Notes under the pieces: model-generated
Seen by the model: the letters and a program-made list of their open reading frames with translations, nothing else
What the model was told of the DNA's origin: nothing
Databases searched by the model: none
Made by a program: the position numbers and the translations under genes
In this document: positions 46,489 to 58,700 of the stretch, in pieces
Layout: each line of letters starts with the position of its first letter
Numbering within the stretch: the stretch's first letter is position 1
Assembly: GCA_963680875.1 (NCBI GenBank)
Contig: OY804578.1
Coordinates: 24,395,101-24,459,100 of the forward strand
Origin: Bathymodiolus brooksi
Lineage: Eukaryota; Mollusca; Bivalvia; Mytilida; Modiolidae
Length of the DNA stretch: 64,000 bases
Direction of reading: 5' to 3'

Positions 46489-47447
46489 TTGTATGTATTT
46501 AAAAACAATATCCCCCGATGTGCCCCGATGGGGGCAGAGTCTACATTTGTATGTTCTAGTATTACATGGTACTTAAGAAAAAATGGAGCAACTTCAGTAA
46601 CCGGAGATGTTCCTCGTGGATTATATTCTACCTTAGGTAGGAGCCACAGGGTTTCCAGAACTACGGTTAGATCAGTTTGGCTGAACTATTGCGAAGATGG
46701 ACGATATGAGACTCGACCTAAGAAGGGTGTTGGCGCAGGCAGACAAAGAAAACTCAATGACGGAGATCTGGTTTTTGTTCAATCTATCTTGAAAGAGAAA
46801 CCGTCAACATCATACAGTGAAATAGCTGAAAAGCCTGAACAGTATTCAGCAACTGGGAGAGTGTCAAAACAGTGCCTTTCTCATTATGTGCGGAATTACC
46901 TTCCTTCTGGAAAATTTTCATTTAAGAGAATAACTAGAGAAATGGGAGACAAATACAATCAAAACAATATGAACTATTATTAACATTTTGTTAATTATGT
47001 CAGCCAGATGGATCCAAGTAAATATAAATATTTTGATGAAAGTGGCTTCAAACTTACAACTGCACACACGCATCAAACACAGACACATTTGTAAATTTCT
47101 TTTTTGAAGCCGCAAATAGCGTTTCTGAAAATGGATTTCCATCTCTAGAGCCTGGAGACTTGGTAATTGTTGATAATTGTCCCATTCATCATTTTAATGG
47201 GGGAAATACGTGTGAGTATTTTTTTCAGCAGATGGGAGTCGGTCACATGTTTTTACCCCGATACAGCCCAGAACTGAATATTGCTGAAAATTGTTTTCTG
47301 AAAGTGAAAACTGTATTAAAACAGGAGCGATTTCTAAACATTGTAAGGATAAATCTGAAGGTTGCCATTGGACAAGCCTTACAAGAGATCACAATTCATG
47401 ATTTGAAAGAATTCTGTGTTGCAATGGGATGTTTAAATGTGCAGTGA
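46489..47447 (+). pseudogene. IS630/Tc1-type (DDE_3) transposase, broken
   Basis: The N-terminal part (46489-46983) has a helix-turn-helix region, RVSRTTVRSVWLNY, and a second with RKLNDGDLVFVQSILKE. The catalytic part follows in other frames: KYKYFDESGF (first Asp, about 47020), then a deletion and frameshift, NFFFEAANSVSENG, DLVIVDNCPIHH (second Asp) and LPRYSPELNIAEN (third acidic residue, Glu). Stop at about 47445. A stop at 46981 and the lost segment between the first and second Asp make it non-functional. Clear terminal repeats were not found. Confidence 0.75.
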
Positions 47448-47811
47448 ATATTATGTGTACGGACATCGGTCAGGAGACCTATTCGTATTAAAGGTGATGA
47501 TTTATTTACTGTCCCTGCATGAAATTATGTTATATTTTCTTTTTCTTCACAATTACATATTGATATTAGATAAAACATTTAATATCGATCATTTTGTTTG
47601 TTTAATTTCGTACACGTTTCATTGTTTACTATTTCTTAGTCCATTCATTGCATTCGGGAGGTGTGCGTGTTAAACATGATTTGATTGGATGGTTGTACAT
47701 GTTCAGCGTGATGTGGTCCTATTAGTTTTTTCATCGTGACGTACGATGTTTGGTTGAAGTGAGAATTTCCAAGGTCATGTTTACGCAGGTCGGTTTACTC
47801 CGCCATGCATT
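47448..47811. other. Spacer
   Basis: AT-rich, possibly the 3' part of the transposon. No repeat or gene recognised. Confidence 0.4.
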
Positions 47812-48600
47812 GTTCATAGGTATTACCTGTCGACTTTATTATTTATTCTCACTAAACCATATACATAGGTATTACCTATGGACTTATTATTTATTGTCAC
47901 TAAGCCATATACATAGGTATCACCTATCGACTTTATTATTTATTGTCACTAAACCATATACATAGGTATCACCTATCGACTTTATTATTTATTCTCACTA
48001 AACCATATACATAGGTATCACCTATCGACTTTATTATTTATTGTCACTAAGCCATATACATAGGTATCACCTATCGACTTTATTATTTATTCTCACTAAA
48101 CCATATACATAGGTATTACCTATGGACTTATTATTTATTCTCACTAAACCATATACATAGGTATGACCTATCGACTTTATTATTTATTGTCACTAAGTCA
48201 TATACATAGGTATCACCTATCGACTTTATTATTTATTGTCACTAAGCCATATACATAGGTATCACCTATCGACTTTATTATTTACTCTCATTAAACCATA
48301 TACATAGGTATTACCTATCGACTTTATTATTTATTCTCACTAAACCATATACATAGGTATCACCTATCGACTTTATTATTTATTGTCACTAAGCCATATA
48401 CATAGGTATCACCTATCGACTTTATTATTTATTGTCACTAAGCCATATACATAGGTATCACCTATCGACTTTATTATTTACTCTCATTAAACCATATACA
48501 TAGGTATTACCTATCGACTTTATTATTTATTCTCATTAAACCATACATATGTATTGCAGATCGAATTTATGCTTTATTCTCATTAAACCATATAAAAATT
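47812..48600. repeat. 49-bp minisatellite, about 15 copies
   Basis: Unit core CATATACATAGGTATCACCT then ATCGACTTTATTATTTATTG. Each unit contains the near-palindrome ATAGGTATYACCTAT. Variation is mostly T/C in the palindrome centre and G/C in TATTSTCAC. A single extra copy lies at about 49403-49428. Confidence 0.95.
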
Positions 48601-48945
48601 AGAAAAGATAGTATATCTTAATACAGTTATGTCATAAAATTGTTATATATGTTGTTAATTTAGTATATTTACCAATTATTGTAAATGCGTTTGTGCTAAT
48701 AAAATATTGTCTATTATTATACCTCACATAATAAAGAATCAATTCTATTGGTTAAAAGATAATCACATGACATAAAATAATCTGGATATTTTTGCTTCTA
48801 ATCGCCGCCAACGGTGAATAACCTCATTTATTACATACTTAGTTCAAATAAAGGCATTTTTGCATGACCAATATGACCAGAAGTAAACTGTCCATATTTT
48901 CACATCCCGGGAAAATAACCGGTTATTGGATTACTACAAGATCAT
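48601..48945. other. Spacer
   Basis: AT-rich. No gene. Confidence 0.4.
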
Positions 48946-49178
48946 TTCCATATCGAGGCCCATATTGGCCCGGGCCATTATGGTCCTCGACTTCGTCTCA
49001 GGCCATTATGGGTGTCTCTTTTCTAGATGTGGGAAGTATGTAATAAATAGTTTAATACATGGGCATTTCCATATTGGCCTGGTTATCATCTCTCGACCCA
49101 TATTGGCCCAAGATGCAGTCGAAGGCCAATATGGGGGTCTCGGGATGATAACCAGGCCAATATGGAAATGCCCATGTT
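48946..49178. repeat. Pair of nested hairpin elements
   Basis: Outer left part (48946-49025) with CCATATTGGCCCGGGCCATT and GACTTCGTCTC. Main hairpin 49059-49178: ACATGGGCATTTCCATATTG to its inverse, arms of about 55 bp nearly perfect, with inner CCCATATTGGCC and GGCCAATATGGG. The two opposed frames across it are translations of the palindrome. Confidence 0.85.
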
Positions 49179-49800
49179 TTAATCTGTAAGAATTACACAC
49201 GTCCATTGAATAACCCTATTATTCAACGGTGAATAACCATCGAAAATTAAAACGTCCAGTGAATAACCCTAATAAAATAATACTTTAACAATTCAAATAT
49301 TAAACAGTATATTTCAACTGTTTGTTCGGTATAATAAAACAGTTACGGCCCTCTGAATCGGTGAATATCCAACATTCCGAAGGCCGTAATTGTATATTGT
49401 CATATACATAGGTATTACCTATCGACTGTAATGAACACGTTTAAGTGCATTGTGAAATCTATTATTTTTTTGTGGAAATTTTCATATTGCATGTGTTAAA
49501 ATAGTGGGGTGAAATTATACTTTTAATGGTAGAACAATGATTTAGGAGTAAATATGGACAGTGATAACTACATCTGTACATGCTTTCACTTTACATAATA
49601 AGCTAAATTGAAAAATACGAACATGTGAGTATATATTCTTATTGTTAACCTTTATGCACTATTTACGAGGAGGTTTAATTGGGTTCTGAGAAAAACGGAT
49701 GCTAATATGTCCAAGAGCATCTGCTTTAGGTCGTTTCTCCACTTCAGTACACACTGTTATATGGTACTTTAAAATAACATGAATACATGATAGAAATTAT
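49179..49800. other. Spacer with a stray 49-bp repeat unit
   Basis: A single copy of the 49-bp unit palindrome (ATAGGTATTACCTATCGACT) at about 49408. The block GGCCCTCTGAATCGGTGAAT near 49348 is answered by an inverse-like CCGAAGGCC. No gene. Confidence 0.5.
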
Positions 49801-49812
49801 ATTGTATATGCT

Positions 49813-49817
<5 letters not shown>

Positions 49818-49845
<28 letters not shown>

Positions 49846-50008
49846 CGTCTGAAAATTAAACCAAACAGTGTTAGAATTAGATTTTAGAGCTGTCAAATTT
49901 TTGTTCTTCCCTCGACGGGATTTGAACCCACACCATTGTTACACTGCAGCACCATTCGCTTAGCCTTACGTCCAGCGCCCTAGACCACTCGACTACATCC
50001 ACTCCCTA
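49818..50008 (-). mobile_element. SINE-D, tRNA-derived (Ser/Leu-like head), copy 1
   Basis: On the minus strand the head reads GTCGAGTGGTCTAGGGCGCT (A box) and later GGGTTCAAATCCC (B box), followed by CGTCGAGGGAAGAAC, then a body of about 70 bp and a TA-dinucleotide tail (49818-49845). The spacing is tRNA-Ser/Leu-like, but the acceptor stem is lost, so it is not a working tRNA gene. Confidence 0.75.
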
Positions 50009-50309
50009 AAAAAAGGAGCTTCAATAGTCGTAGTGTTACCTTGTCTCGTAAGGCCAATCTAGGGATAGACGTAAGACATGTGTATAAGCGTGTGTAGATG
50101 GTACATATATACTTAATATTATAATTTGACAGCAATCTAACTCAGCAATTTTTAATATATTGGATAGGATAATGAAGAATTATTCATTATACAGTCACAG
50201 GAAATAAAGTATATTATACAAACGTCTAGAAGCAAGTGACAACCATACAATATGTCTGTCCCACTGGATCTCAAAGTTACTTTAAAGGATACTAGGTTAA
50301 TACTAAATA
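50009..50309. other. Spacer between SINE-D copies
   Basis: AT-rich, nothing recognised. Confidence 0.4.
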
Positions 50310-50482
50310 TTATATACGTCTGAAAATTAACCCAAGCAGTGTTAGAATTAGATTTTAGAGCTGTCAAATTTTTGTTCTTCCCTCGACGGGATTTGAACCC
50401 ACACCCCTGATACACTGCAGCACTATTCGCTTAGCCTTACGTCCAGCGCCCTAGACCACTCGACCACATCCACTCCCTATAT
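50310..50482 (-). mobile_element. SINE-D, copy 2
   Basis: Same head and body as the copy 0.47 kb to the left, with a few substitutions (CCCTGATACACTGCAG against CATTGTTACACTGCAG). Same orientation. Confidence 0.75.
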
Positions 50483-51857
50483 ATATATTTAATAATGATA
50501 ATCATTCTTTATTGGATAAAGCACAGCAGATAACAATGCGTAATCCATGTTCACATACAATGACAATACAAGTATATAAATAATATATATATTTATCAGG
50601 CGTGAAATATACTGTTCTTGTCGGATACCAGAACCTTTTAGTATCGACTCCTGGTGAATGTTGCATTGGAATGATCAATTTAATTGTTCTTGTGCGTTAT
50701 TTACGGAGAGGTTTATTGGATTCTGAGGAAGACAGATACTAATATATCCAAGCGCATCTGCCCTAGGTCGTTTCTCCACGTAAGTAACTTGCACAATTAT
50801 TCCTTGTAACTTGCTTCACTGGAGAGGGGACAAGGTGGACCTTTATTAGTCAACTATACACACTGTTATATGATACTTTGACATGAATATATAATAGAAA
50901 TTATCAAGCAGTACTCTGGCGTGGCTTTATATAAATATTAGAGGACAAGAATAATGAGCGTTCTAATTGGATGACCGCTTTAAAACACACCGACTCCGCA
51001 TGGTAAAAAGATGCATGTAAAAGAAATCTATGTTATTTATTCATTTGTTTGATTCAGGAATATTGTTGATCATTGATTTAAACAAGAAAAAAGGTGAAAA
51101 AGGGGGTGGGGAATTTTATTTGTGAATTTTACAGTTAAATAAATGTTATGTTTCAACAGTTTAAAGAGAAAAATAAAAATTTGTTGCGACTAAAGCTTAA
51201 ATCAGCGTTAAAAATTGAACAAATATCAGTGGTTTTGTAAATGAGATTTATTTTAAATAGAAAATCTGAATTTATTATTAATGATACAATTGTATATCGC
51301 TTGGGAGGGGGAGGGGGGCTATGATGAAAATTTGAAATAAAATCACAGGACCGAACTTTAAGCAAAAATAATAATCTATTAGAAAAATCCAGGATCCCTG
51401 TGTCCTTGAATTTGTTGTTTAAAGTTAATAATATGAAATATTGACATCCACACTTGCCTTTTGGACAGCACAGTTCTGTGTCCACACTTGTAATAATTAT
51501 AAAACAATATACATATGTATATATAATAATAATATCGCAATATTGTAGTGTTGTTTCATTTTGATTGAATTGTTCTATACTATGTGTTTTAATTATGAAT
51601 GTATATGTTGCTGTATTGTCAGTATGTCCTTCGGGGCCCTTAATTGGAATAAAGAACTTTGAACTTTATAGAATACACGTACCTATATGGTGCAATTTCT
51701 TAAAGTTAAAAAATTGAAGCCCCTGTGTACAATACCAGTATCCCTTTTACTTCGATCAAAGGATACAATCATATATTTGGTGTACACTTCGATCTCCCCC
51801 CTTTTCTTTGACGATGCGTGATACCTCGAAATAATAATAAAAATGGATCTCTTGACT
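50483..51857. other. Spacer
   Basis: AT-rich. A patch at 50680-50880 (TTTACGGAGAGGTTTATTGG, GTCGTTTCTCCAC) repeats sequence found near 49660-49770. CTTCGGGGCCCTTAATTGG then AATAAAGAACTTTGAAC (about 51630-51666) looks like the 3' end of a non-LTR retrotransposon. No gene. Confidence 0.45.
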
Positions 51858-52233
51858 TACTCACAGGCACTCGAATTCCGGACACCCCTTTTTCCTCATT
51901 TGGTCCCTCTCGCGATTATGGTATGTATCTTTGTCTGGAAGTATATCTTTGAGCCATTTATCCATATTTTACAACATTTCGTGTTGCAACTCTCTCGTTC
52001 TACTAACGTTTGTTTATAGGTACAGCTGCCGTTTTACTTAGGTTTTTTCTAAGTAAAACGGCAGCTGGACCTAGAAACAAAAGTTAGTAGAAAAATAGAT
52101 TTGTGACACGAAATGTTGTAAAATATGGATAAATGGCTCAAAGATATACTTCCAGACAAAGATCCATACCATATTCGAAGGAGGGACCAAATTAGGAAAT
52201 AGGGGGGTCCGGAATGCGAGTGCCTGTGATGTA
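51858..52233. mobile_element. Fold-back element with about 170-bp arms
   Basis: TCACAGGCACTCG at the left end is inverted at the right end. The arms share GTCTGGAAGTATATCTTTGA and TTTATCCATATTTTACAACA, and close on TGCCGTTTTACTTAGG, TTTTTT, CTAAGTAAAACGGCA. The whole unit can fold back on itself; no coding capacity. Confidence 0.9.
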
Positions 52234-53059
52234 AACTGGTAAGATGTATTACTTATATTAGAATTTAACTCATAAAACAAAGCAAAAGCATTTTTCAGTC
52301 ATAACATAATTTGTGTCATCATATTTCATTTTATCTCTCAATGTAAAAACTTGTGAGTAATTATTAAGAGTTTCTTGCTTCAGTAGATCACAATAGATTG
52401 CACTCCAATTTGCAGGGTGCAATATGAGTAGTCAATTTCAACAGACAAGATGTATATCTTTTTCACTGAAATCAAATCTTTCAAAAATATTTTGGAAGTG
52501 TTTTTACCCTAGGAAAAACAACGATACGTATACATGTATTAAGTAACTTCTGTAAACAGTTGTATATATTGTATTACATGTATTTGTACTACATTAAAAC
52601 GATACATATCTATTTTTGGAGATGGAGAAAGAATAACAATACATAAACATATAAAATACAATAGCAACTGGAATCAAAGATTTTAGTACCACAAAAAACA
52701 GACAACTAAATATAACTGATGAAAATTGAAATACATAATCAATAGACCAGAAATTACTTTGTAGTTCCTAAACAATATCAATAAAACAAAACGAGGTTCT
52801 TCTCCCACGGGCATAGGTAGCCTTTGCCGATTTAGGCCTTTTTCTTTAGGCTCTTTGGTTTACTTCCACCCACAGATATTTTTAAATTATATTGTTTTTC
52901 TATATTTTGACTTTGACAATAACTGATGAAGGTTATCCCCGAACCGCATCGACTGCACGAAATTAAATATCACGTTTGATATATTACCTATGAAAGCTTC
53001 GTCAATTTCACTTCAAGTGTATACAAAATAGATATTAGGTCGTCGTTCAGTATACAAGG
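52234..53059. other. Spacer
   Basis: AT-rich, with a diverged block at about 52800-52880 (GGGCATAGGTAGCCTTTGCC) related to repeats inside the large inverted repeat. No gene. Confidence 0.45.
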
Positions 53060-54462
53060 AACAAAGAAAAAAAGAAGTAAAAAAACTGTTCATAGACAGA
53101 AAATTACAGAAGTTACAACTTTTAATCTCACTTTCAGGTATATTAATGATGTTCTGTCAATAAATAACCTAAAGTTTGCTAACTAGATTCCATTAATATA
53201 ACATAAAAAACTTGAGATAAAGAAAAATAGCAACAGTTTTATCTGTCTCATTTCTTGACATATTTACCTCAACTTTGACAACAATGGTCAAATTTCTACC
53301 AGCCTTTATGACAAAGCAGACGATTTCAATTTTGCCATTACAAATTGTCCACACCGTGATAGTAATATACTAACCGTTTTCGCGTATGGTTATATTTTCT
53401 TTTTATTTCACAACTCGTACGCAATTTGTATTCAGATTTATTTTGGGGTGGTCACCATATTCTGAATGCTGTACTTTTCAATCAAGGTTGATTTTTTTTA
53501 AAGAATCGTCTCATCTTATCTTTCAAAAAGATTTTTCGGAAGAACGCTTTGTTAAAAGGTATTCTGTCAATTACGTACAGATGATGTAAGGTTATATTGA
53601 CGGTTATATTTTGGTTCAAAGTTGCCTATTGTTTCACTAGTATGTCTTACGATGGCCTTGTATACTATTTTATATTTAAATAATAGTTGATTAAAAAATA
53701 TAGTTTCGATATCAATCAAAATGTAATATCTCCATTTTCCGATTGTATTTGGGAACTGTTTTGACAATTTACTTAGAAACCCTATGTCGTTTACGTGCCA
53801 CCGTGGAATGTTAACCAGAGATTAAGAACTTAGTACTCCATCATTCTATTGTATATCTAAACCGAATAATTGTCCTTTCCTCGTTGTATCGCAAAAACCA
53901 ATAATGTTCCCGTAAACTATATTCTGACTTTTGTCCAGAACATCGTACAGGGGCACAAACCCTATAAGAACCTTTAGTTGTGAAATCTAAATTCCATACG
54001 CTGGTGCTGCTGAGATATTGCTGTTATTGAATGAAAAGTTGGCTTTTAAGTTATTTTGCTTTCAAATATTCTGGGTGTACCTGGTGAAGGTAATTTCAGA
54101 AACGCGTCGTGCGCACCAAGCTTGATATCTACGTGTTCATTACTATCACTGGGTCGATACCTCTGCTGGTTGACTATTAGTCCTTGCGGGTATCATCCAC
54201 CCAATGGTGGGTGCTTAGGCACTGACATGGTTTATTAGATATATTTGTTTTAACTCAGTTCCTAAATCATGTTTAATTTAATGTTAAAACTAGGGATTTC
54301 CTCCCCTCAGGCATAGGTGACCTTAGTCGAATTTGACCACCTTATTTGGGCTCTGTGGTTTTCTTGCTCCCAAAGACTTTTAAATTATTTGTCTTCCCAA
54401 AGACATTTAAATTATTTGTCTTCCCAAAGACTTTTAAATTATTTTTCTTCCCAAAGACTTTT

Positions 54463-55600
54463 ATTCCAGAAACGCGTCGTAAGCGTACCTGATGTAGATT
54501 ATTCCAGAAACGTGTCGTGAGCGTACCTGATGAAGATTATTCCAATATTTTAGCTTTGAGCGTACCTGATGAAGATTATTCCAGAAACGCGTCGTGAGCG
54601 TACCTGATGAAGATTATTCCAATCCTTTAACTTTGAGCGTACCTGATGAAGATTATTCCAGAAACGTGTCGTGAGCGTACCTGATGAAGATTATTCCAAT
54701 ATTTTAGCTTTGAGCGTACCTAATGAAGATTATTCTAGAAACGTGTCGTGAGCGTACCTGATGAAGATTATTCCAATATTTTAGCTTTGAGCGTACATAA
54801 TGAAGATTATTCTATAAACGTGTCGTGAGCGTACCTGATGAAGATTATTCCAGAAACGTGTCGTGAACGTACCAGATGAAGATTATTCCAATATGTTAGC
54901 TTTGAGCGTACCTAATGAAGATTATTCTAGAAACGTGTCGTGAGCGTACCTGATGAAGATTATTCCAGAAACGTGTCGTGAGCGTACCTGATGAAGATTA
55001 TTCCAATCTTTTAGCTTTGAGCGTACCTAATGAAGATTATTCTAGAAACGTGTCGTGAGCCTACCTGATGAAGATTATTCCAGAAACGTGTCGTGAGCGT
55101 ACCTGATGAAGATTATTCCAATATTTTAGCTTTGAGCGTACATAATGAAGATTATTCTATAAACGTGTCGTGAGCGTACCTGATGAAGATTATTCCTGAA
55201 ACGTGTCGTGAACGTACCAGATGAAGATTATTCCAATATGTTAGCTTTGAGCGTACCTAATGAAGATTATTCTAGAAACGTGTCGTGAGCGTACCTGATG
55301 AAGATTATTCCAGAAACGTGTCGTGAGCGTACCTGATGAAGATTATTCCAATCTTTTAGCTGTGAGCGTACCTAATGAAGATTATTCTAGAAACGTGTCG
55401 TGAGCGTACCTGATGAAGATTATTTCAGAAGCGTGTCGTGAGCGTACCTGATGAAGATTATTCCAATCTTTTAGCTTTGAGCTTACCTGATGAAGATTAT
55501 TCCAGAAACATGTCGTGAGCGTACCTGATGAAGATTATTCCAATCTTTTAGCTTTGAGCGTACCTGATGAAGATTATTCCAGAAACGCGTCGCCCACACA
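54463..55600. repeat. Minisatellite of alternating 38- and 39-bp units (left arm)
   Basis: Two unit types share GAGCGTACCTGATGAAGATT then ATTCCA. One continues GAAACGTGTCGT, the other ATATTTTAGCTTT. About 29 units, partly in a repeated A-A-B order. The shorter counterpart is at 56936-57300. Confidence 0.93.
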
Positions 55601-56013
55601 AAACTTGATATCTACGTTTTCATTGTGTTAATTTTATTTATTTATTCTAGAAGGAAGTCTGCCTCATGAGAGTATTGAAACAAATAAGAGGTAGTGGAGC
55701 TTAATTAACATTGGAAAACCGATCGTCTGTTGAAACATTTAGTTCACCAATCAAGAAAATTATGTCAAAAACTCATATATCAATAGTTGAATCAAGGTTT
55801 GATTATACCGGTACCAGATGAACTTAGAGAGATCTGAAGAGATTTTCGAGCTAACAGATAGCCAGAATGAAACACAACAATAGTATAAAAACAAAGGTTA
55901 AAACAAACAGAAATAGTATAAGTCTCTGTGCATGTTTTGTAATGTACCCTTCTTGTTTGTTTTTTTTTCTTTAACAAATATAGGTAACCTCAGCCGACTT
56001 TGGATATCCTGTT

Positions 56014-56516
56014 TAAGGCCCTTTGGTTTTGAACGTACCTGATGAAGGTCATTTCAAAAACGCGTAGAGCGCACTATATTTGATACCTACGTTTGTATCG
56101 CTATGAAAGTGAATGCTAAACTAGTAATATACAGCTGCTGTTTAATAATAATTAGTAATATATTTACACAGAGTCTAAACAAAGCGAAACGGAAATGGAC
56201 ACTGACAACACGGTATTCATGTCCTTAGAGATACACTAACATTCGTATTGTATTGAATACCGGTATAAACCCTTGTTTTAAACGTATGTTACAAGTAATG
56301 TGTTATGATTATCAACATTATTATACAAAGATAAATAACTTTTACACACCCTATTACTTACACTTCCTTGTTGACTGAACGACGACCTGATATGTAATAG
56401 TTACCGACTGATATCGAGGTGTTCGAGCTAGATGAACACCTGAGCCCGTGCAAATTGTGTGCCGAGACCGCGTAGCAGTCGAGGTGCTCTATTTAGGTGT
56501 CAAACCACTAATTCAC
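56014..56516. other. Spacer of the large inverted repeat
   Basis: It contains TTGACTGAACGACGACCTGA (about 56374), the inverse of GGTCGTCGTTCAG at 53039 just outside the left arm, and GAGGTGTTCGAGCTAGATGA followed by an inverse-like GTGCTCTATTTAGGTGTC. No gene. Confidence 0.5.
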
Positions 56517-56935
56517 CAATCAGGATATCCAAAATCTGATGAGGTTACCTATATATTTTAAAGAAAAAAAACAAACAAGAAGGGTACATTACAAAACATA
56601 CACAGAGACTTATACTATTTCTGTTTGTTTTAACCTGTGTTTTTATAGTATTGTTCTGTTTCATTCTGGCTATCTGTTAACTCGAAAATCTCTTCGCATC
56701 TCTCTAAGTTCATCTGGCACCGGTATAATCAAACCTGGATTCAATTATTGATATATGAGTTTTTGACATTTTGTCTTGCTTGGTGAACTAAATGTTTCAA
56801 CAGACGATCGATATTCCAATGTTAATTAAGCTCCACTACCTTTTATTTGTTTCAATACTCTCATGAGGCAGACTTCCTTCAAGAATAAATAAATAAAATT
56901 AACACAATGAAAACGTAGATATCAAGTTTTGTGTG

Positions 56936-57300
56936 GGCGACGTGTTTCTGGAATAATCTTCATCAGGTACGCTCAAAGCTAAAAGATTGGAATAATCTTC
57001 ATCAGGTACGCTCAAAGCTAAAAGATTGGAATAATCTTCATCAGGTACTCTCAAAGCTAAAAGATTGGAATAATCTTCATCAGGCACACTCAAAGTTAAA
57101 AGATTGGAATAATCTTCATCAGGTACGGTCAAAGCTAAAAGATTGGAATAATCTTCATCAGGTACGCTCACGACGCGTTTCTGGAATAATCTTCATGAGG
57201 TACGCTCAAACCTAAAAGATTGGAATAATCTTCATCAGGTACGCTCACGACACGTTTCTGGAATAATCTTCATCAGGTAAGCTCAAAGCTAAAAGATTGG
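56936..57300. repeat. Short counterpart of the 38/39-bp minisatellite (right arm)
   Basis: About nine units, inverse orientation, mostly the type with AGCTAAAAGATTGG. The 39-bp period keeps both strands open (VPDEDYSNLLAL and NNLHQVRSKLKDW); these are repeat translations. Confidence 0.92.
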
Positions 57301-58700
57301 AAAGACAAATAATTTAAAAGTCTTTGGGAAGACAAATAATTTAAAAGTCTTTGGGAAGACAAATAATTTAAATGTCTTTGGGAAGACAAATAATTTAAAA
57401 ATCTTTGAGGAGCAAGAAAACCACAGAGCCCAAATAAGGTGGTCAAATTCGGCTAATGTCACCTATGCCTGAGGGGAGGAAATCCCTAGTTTTAATATTA
57501 AATGATATATGATTTAGGAACTGAATTAAAAAATTCTAATAAACCATGTCAGTGCCTAAGCACCCACCATTGGGTGGATAATACCCGCAAGGACTAATAG
57601 TCAACCAGCAGAGGTATCGACCCAGTGATAGTAATGAACACGTAGATATCAAGCTTGGTGCGCACGACGCGTTTCTGAAATTACCTTCACCAGGTACACC
57701 CAGAATATTTGAAAGCAAAATAACTTAAAAGCCAACTTTTCATTCAATAACAGCAATATCTCAGCAGCACCAGCGTATGGAATTTAGATTTCACAACTAA
57801 AGGTTCTTATAGGGTTTGTGCCCCTGTACGATGTTCTGGACAAAAGTCAGAATATAGTTTACGGGAACATTATTGGTTTTTGCGATACAACGAGGAAAGG
57901 ACAATTATTCGGTTTAGATATACAATAGAATGATGGAGTACTAAGTTCTTAATCTCTGGTTAACATTCCACGGTGGCACGTAAACGACATAGGGTTTCTA
58001 AGTAAATTGTCAAAACAGTTCCCAAATACAATCGGAAAATGGAGATATTACATTTTGATTGATATCGAAACTATATTTTTTAATCAACTATTATTTAAAT
58101 ATAAAATAGTATACAAGGCCATCGTAAGACATACTAGTTAAACAATAGACAACATTGAACCATCATATAACCGTCAATATAACATTACATCATCTGTACG
58201 TAATTGACAGAATACTTTTCAACAAAGCGTTCTTCCAAAAGATAAGATGAGACGATTCTTTAAAGAAAATCAACCTTGAATGAATAGTACAGCATTCAGA
58301 ATATGGTGACCACCCCAAAATAAATCTGAATACAAATTGCGTACGAGTTGTGAAATAAAAAGAAAATATAATCCATACGCGAAAGCGGTTAGTATATTAC
58401 TATCACGGTGTGGAAAATTTGTAATGGCAAAATTGAAATCGTCTGTTTTGTCATAAAGGCTGGTAGAAATTTAACCATGGTTGTCAAAGTTGAGGTAAAT
58501 ATGTCAAGAAATGAGACAGATAAAACTGTTGCTATTTTTCTTTATCTCAAGTTTTTTTATGTTATATTAATGGAATCTAGTTAGCAAACTTTAGGTTATT
58601 AATTGACAGAACATCATTAATATACCTGAAAGTGAGATTAAAGGTTTCAGCTTCTGTAATTTTCTGTCTACGAAATTTTTTTTAATTCTTTTTGTTTTGC

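Larger units (their letters stand above)
53060..58700. repeat. Large imperfect inverted repeat, arms about 2.95 and 2.18 kb
   Basis: The left arm (about 53060-56013) is repeated inversely in the right arm (about 56517-58700) around a spacer of about 500 bp. Matching landmarks: 54056-54238 against 57536-57718 (inverse; encode the same 60 residues but one), 55792-55977 against 56539-56751, and 53150-53230 against 58540-58620. The arms differ mainly in a 38/39-bp minisatellite that is about 770 bp longer on the left. Only scattered substitutions elsewhere, so the duplication is fairly recent. No protein gene. Confidence 0.92.

Noticed and set aside
49917..50006. Functional tRNA gene
   Set aside because: A and B boxes are present but the acceptor stem does not pair, and a body with a second copy nearby marks it as a SINE.
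54056..54238. 60-residue frame repeated at 57536-57718 as a conserved gene
   Set aside because: The two are simply the same place in the two arms of the large inverted repeat.
56899..57215. Opposed VPDEDYS and NNLHQVRSKL repeat frames
   Set aside because: They are translations of the 39-bp unit, which is a multiple of three.
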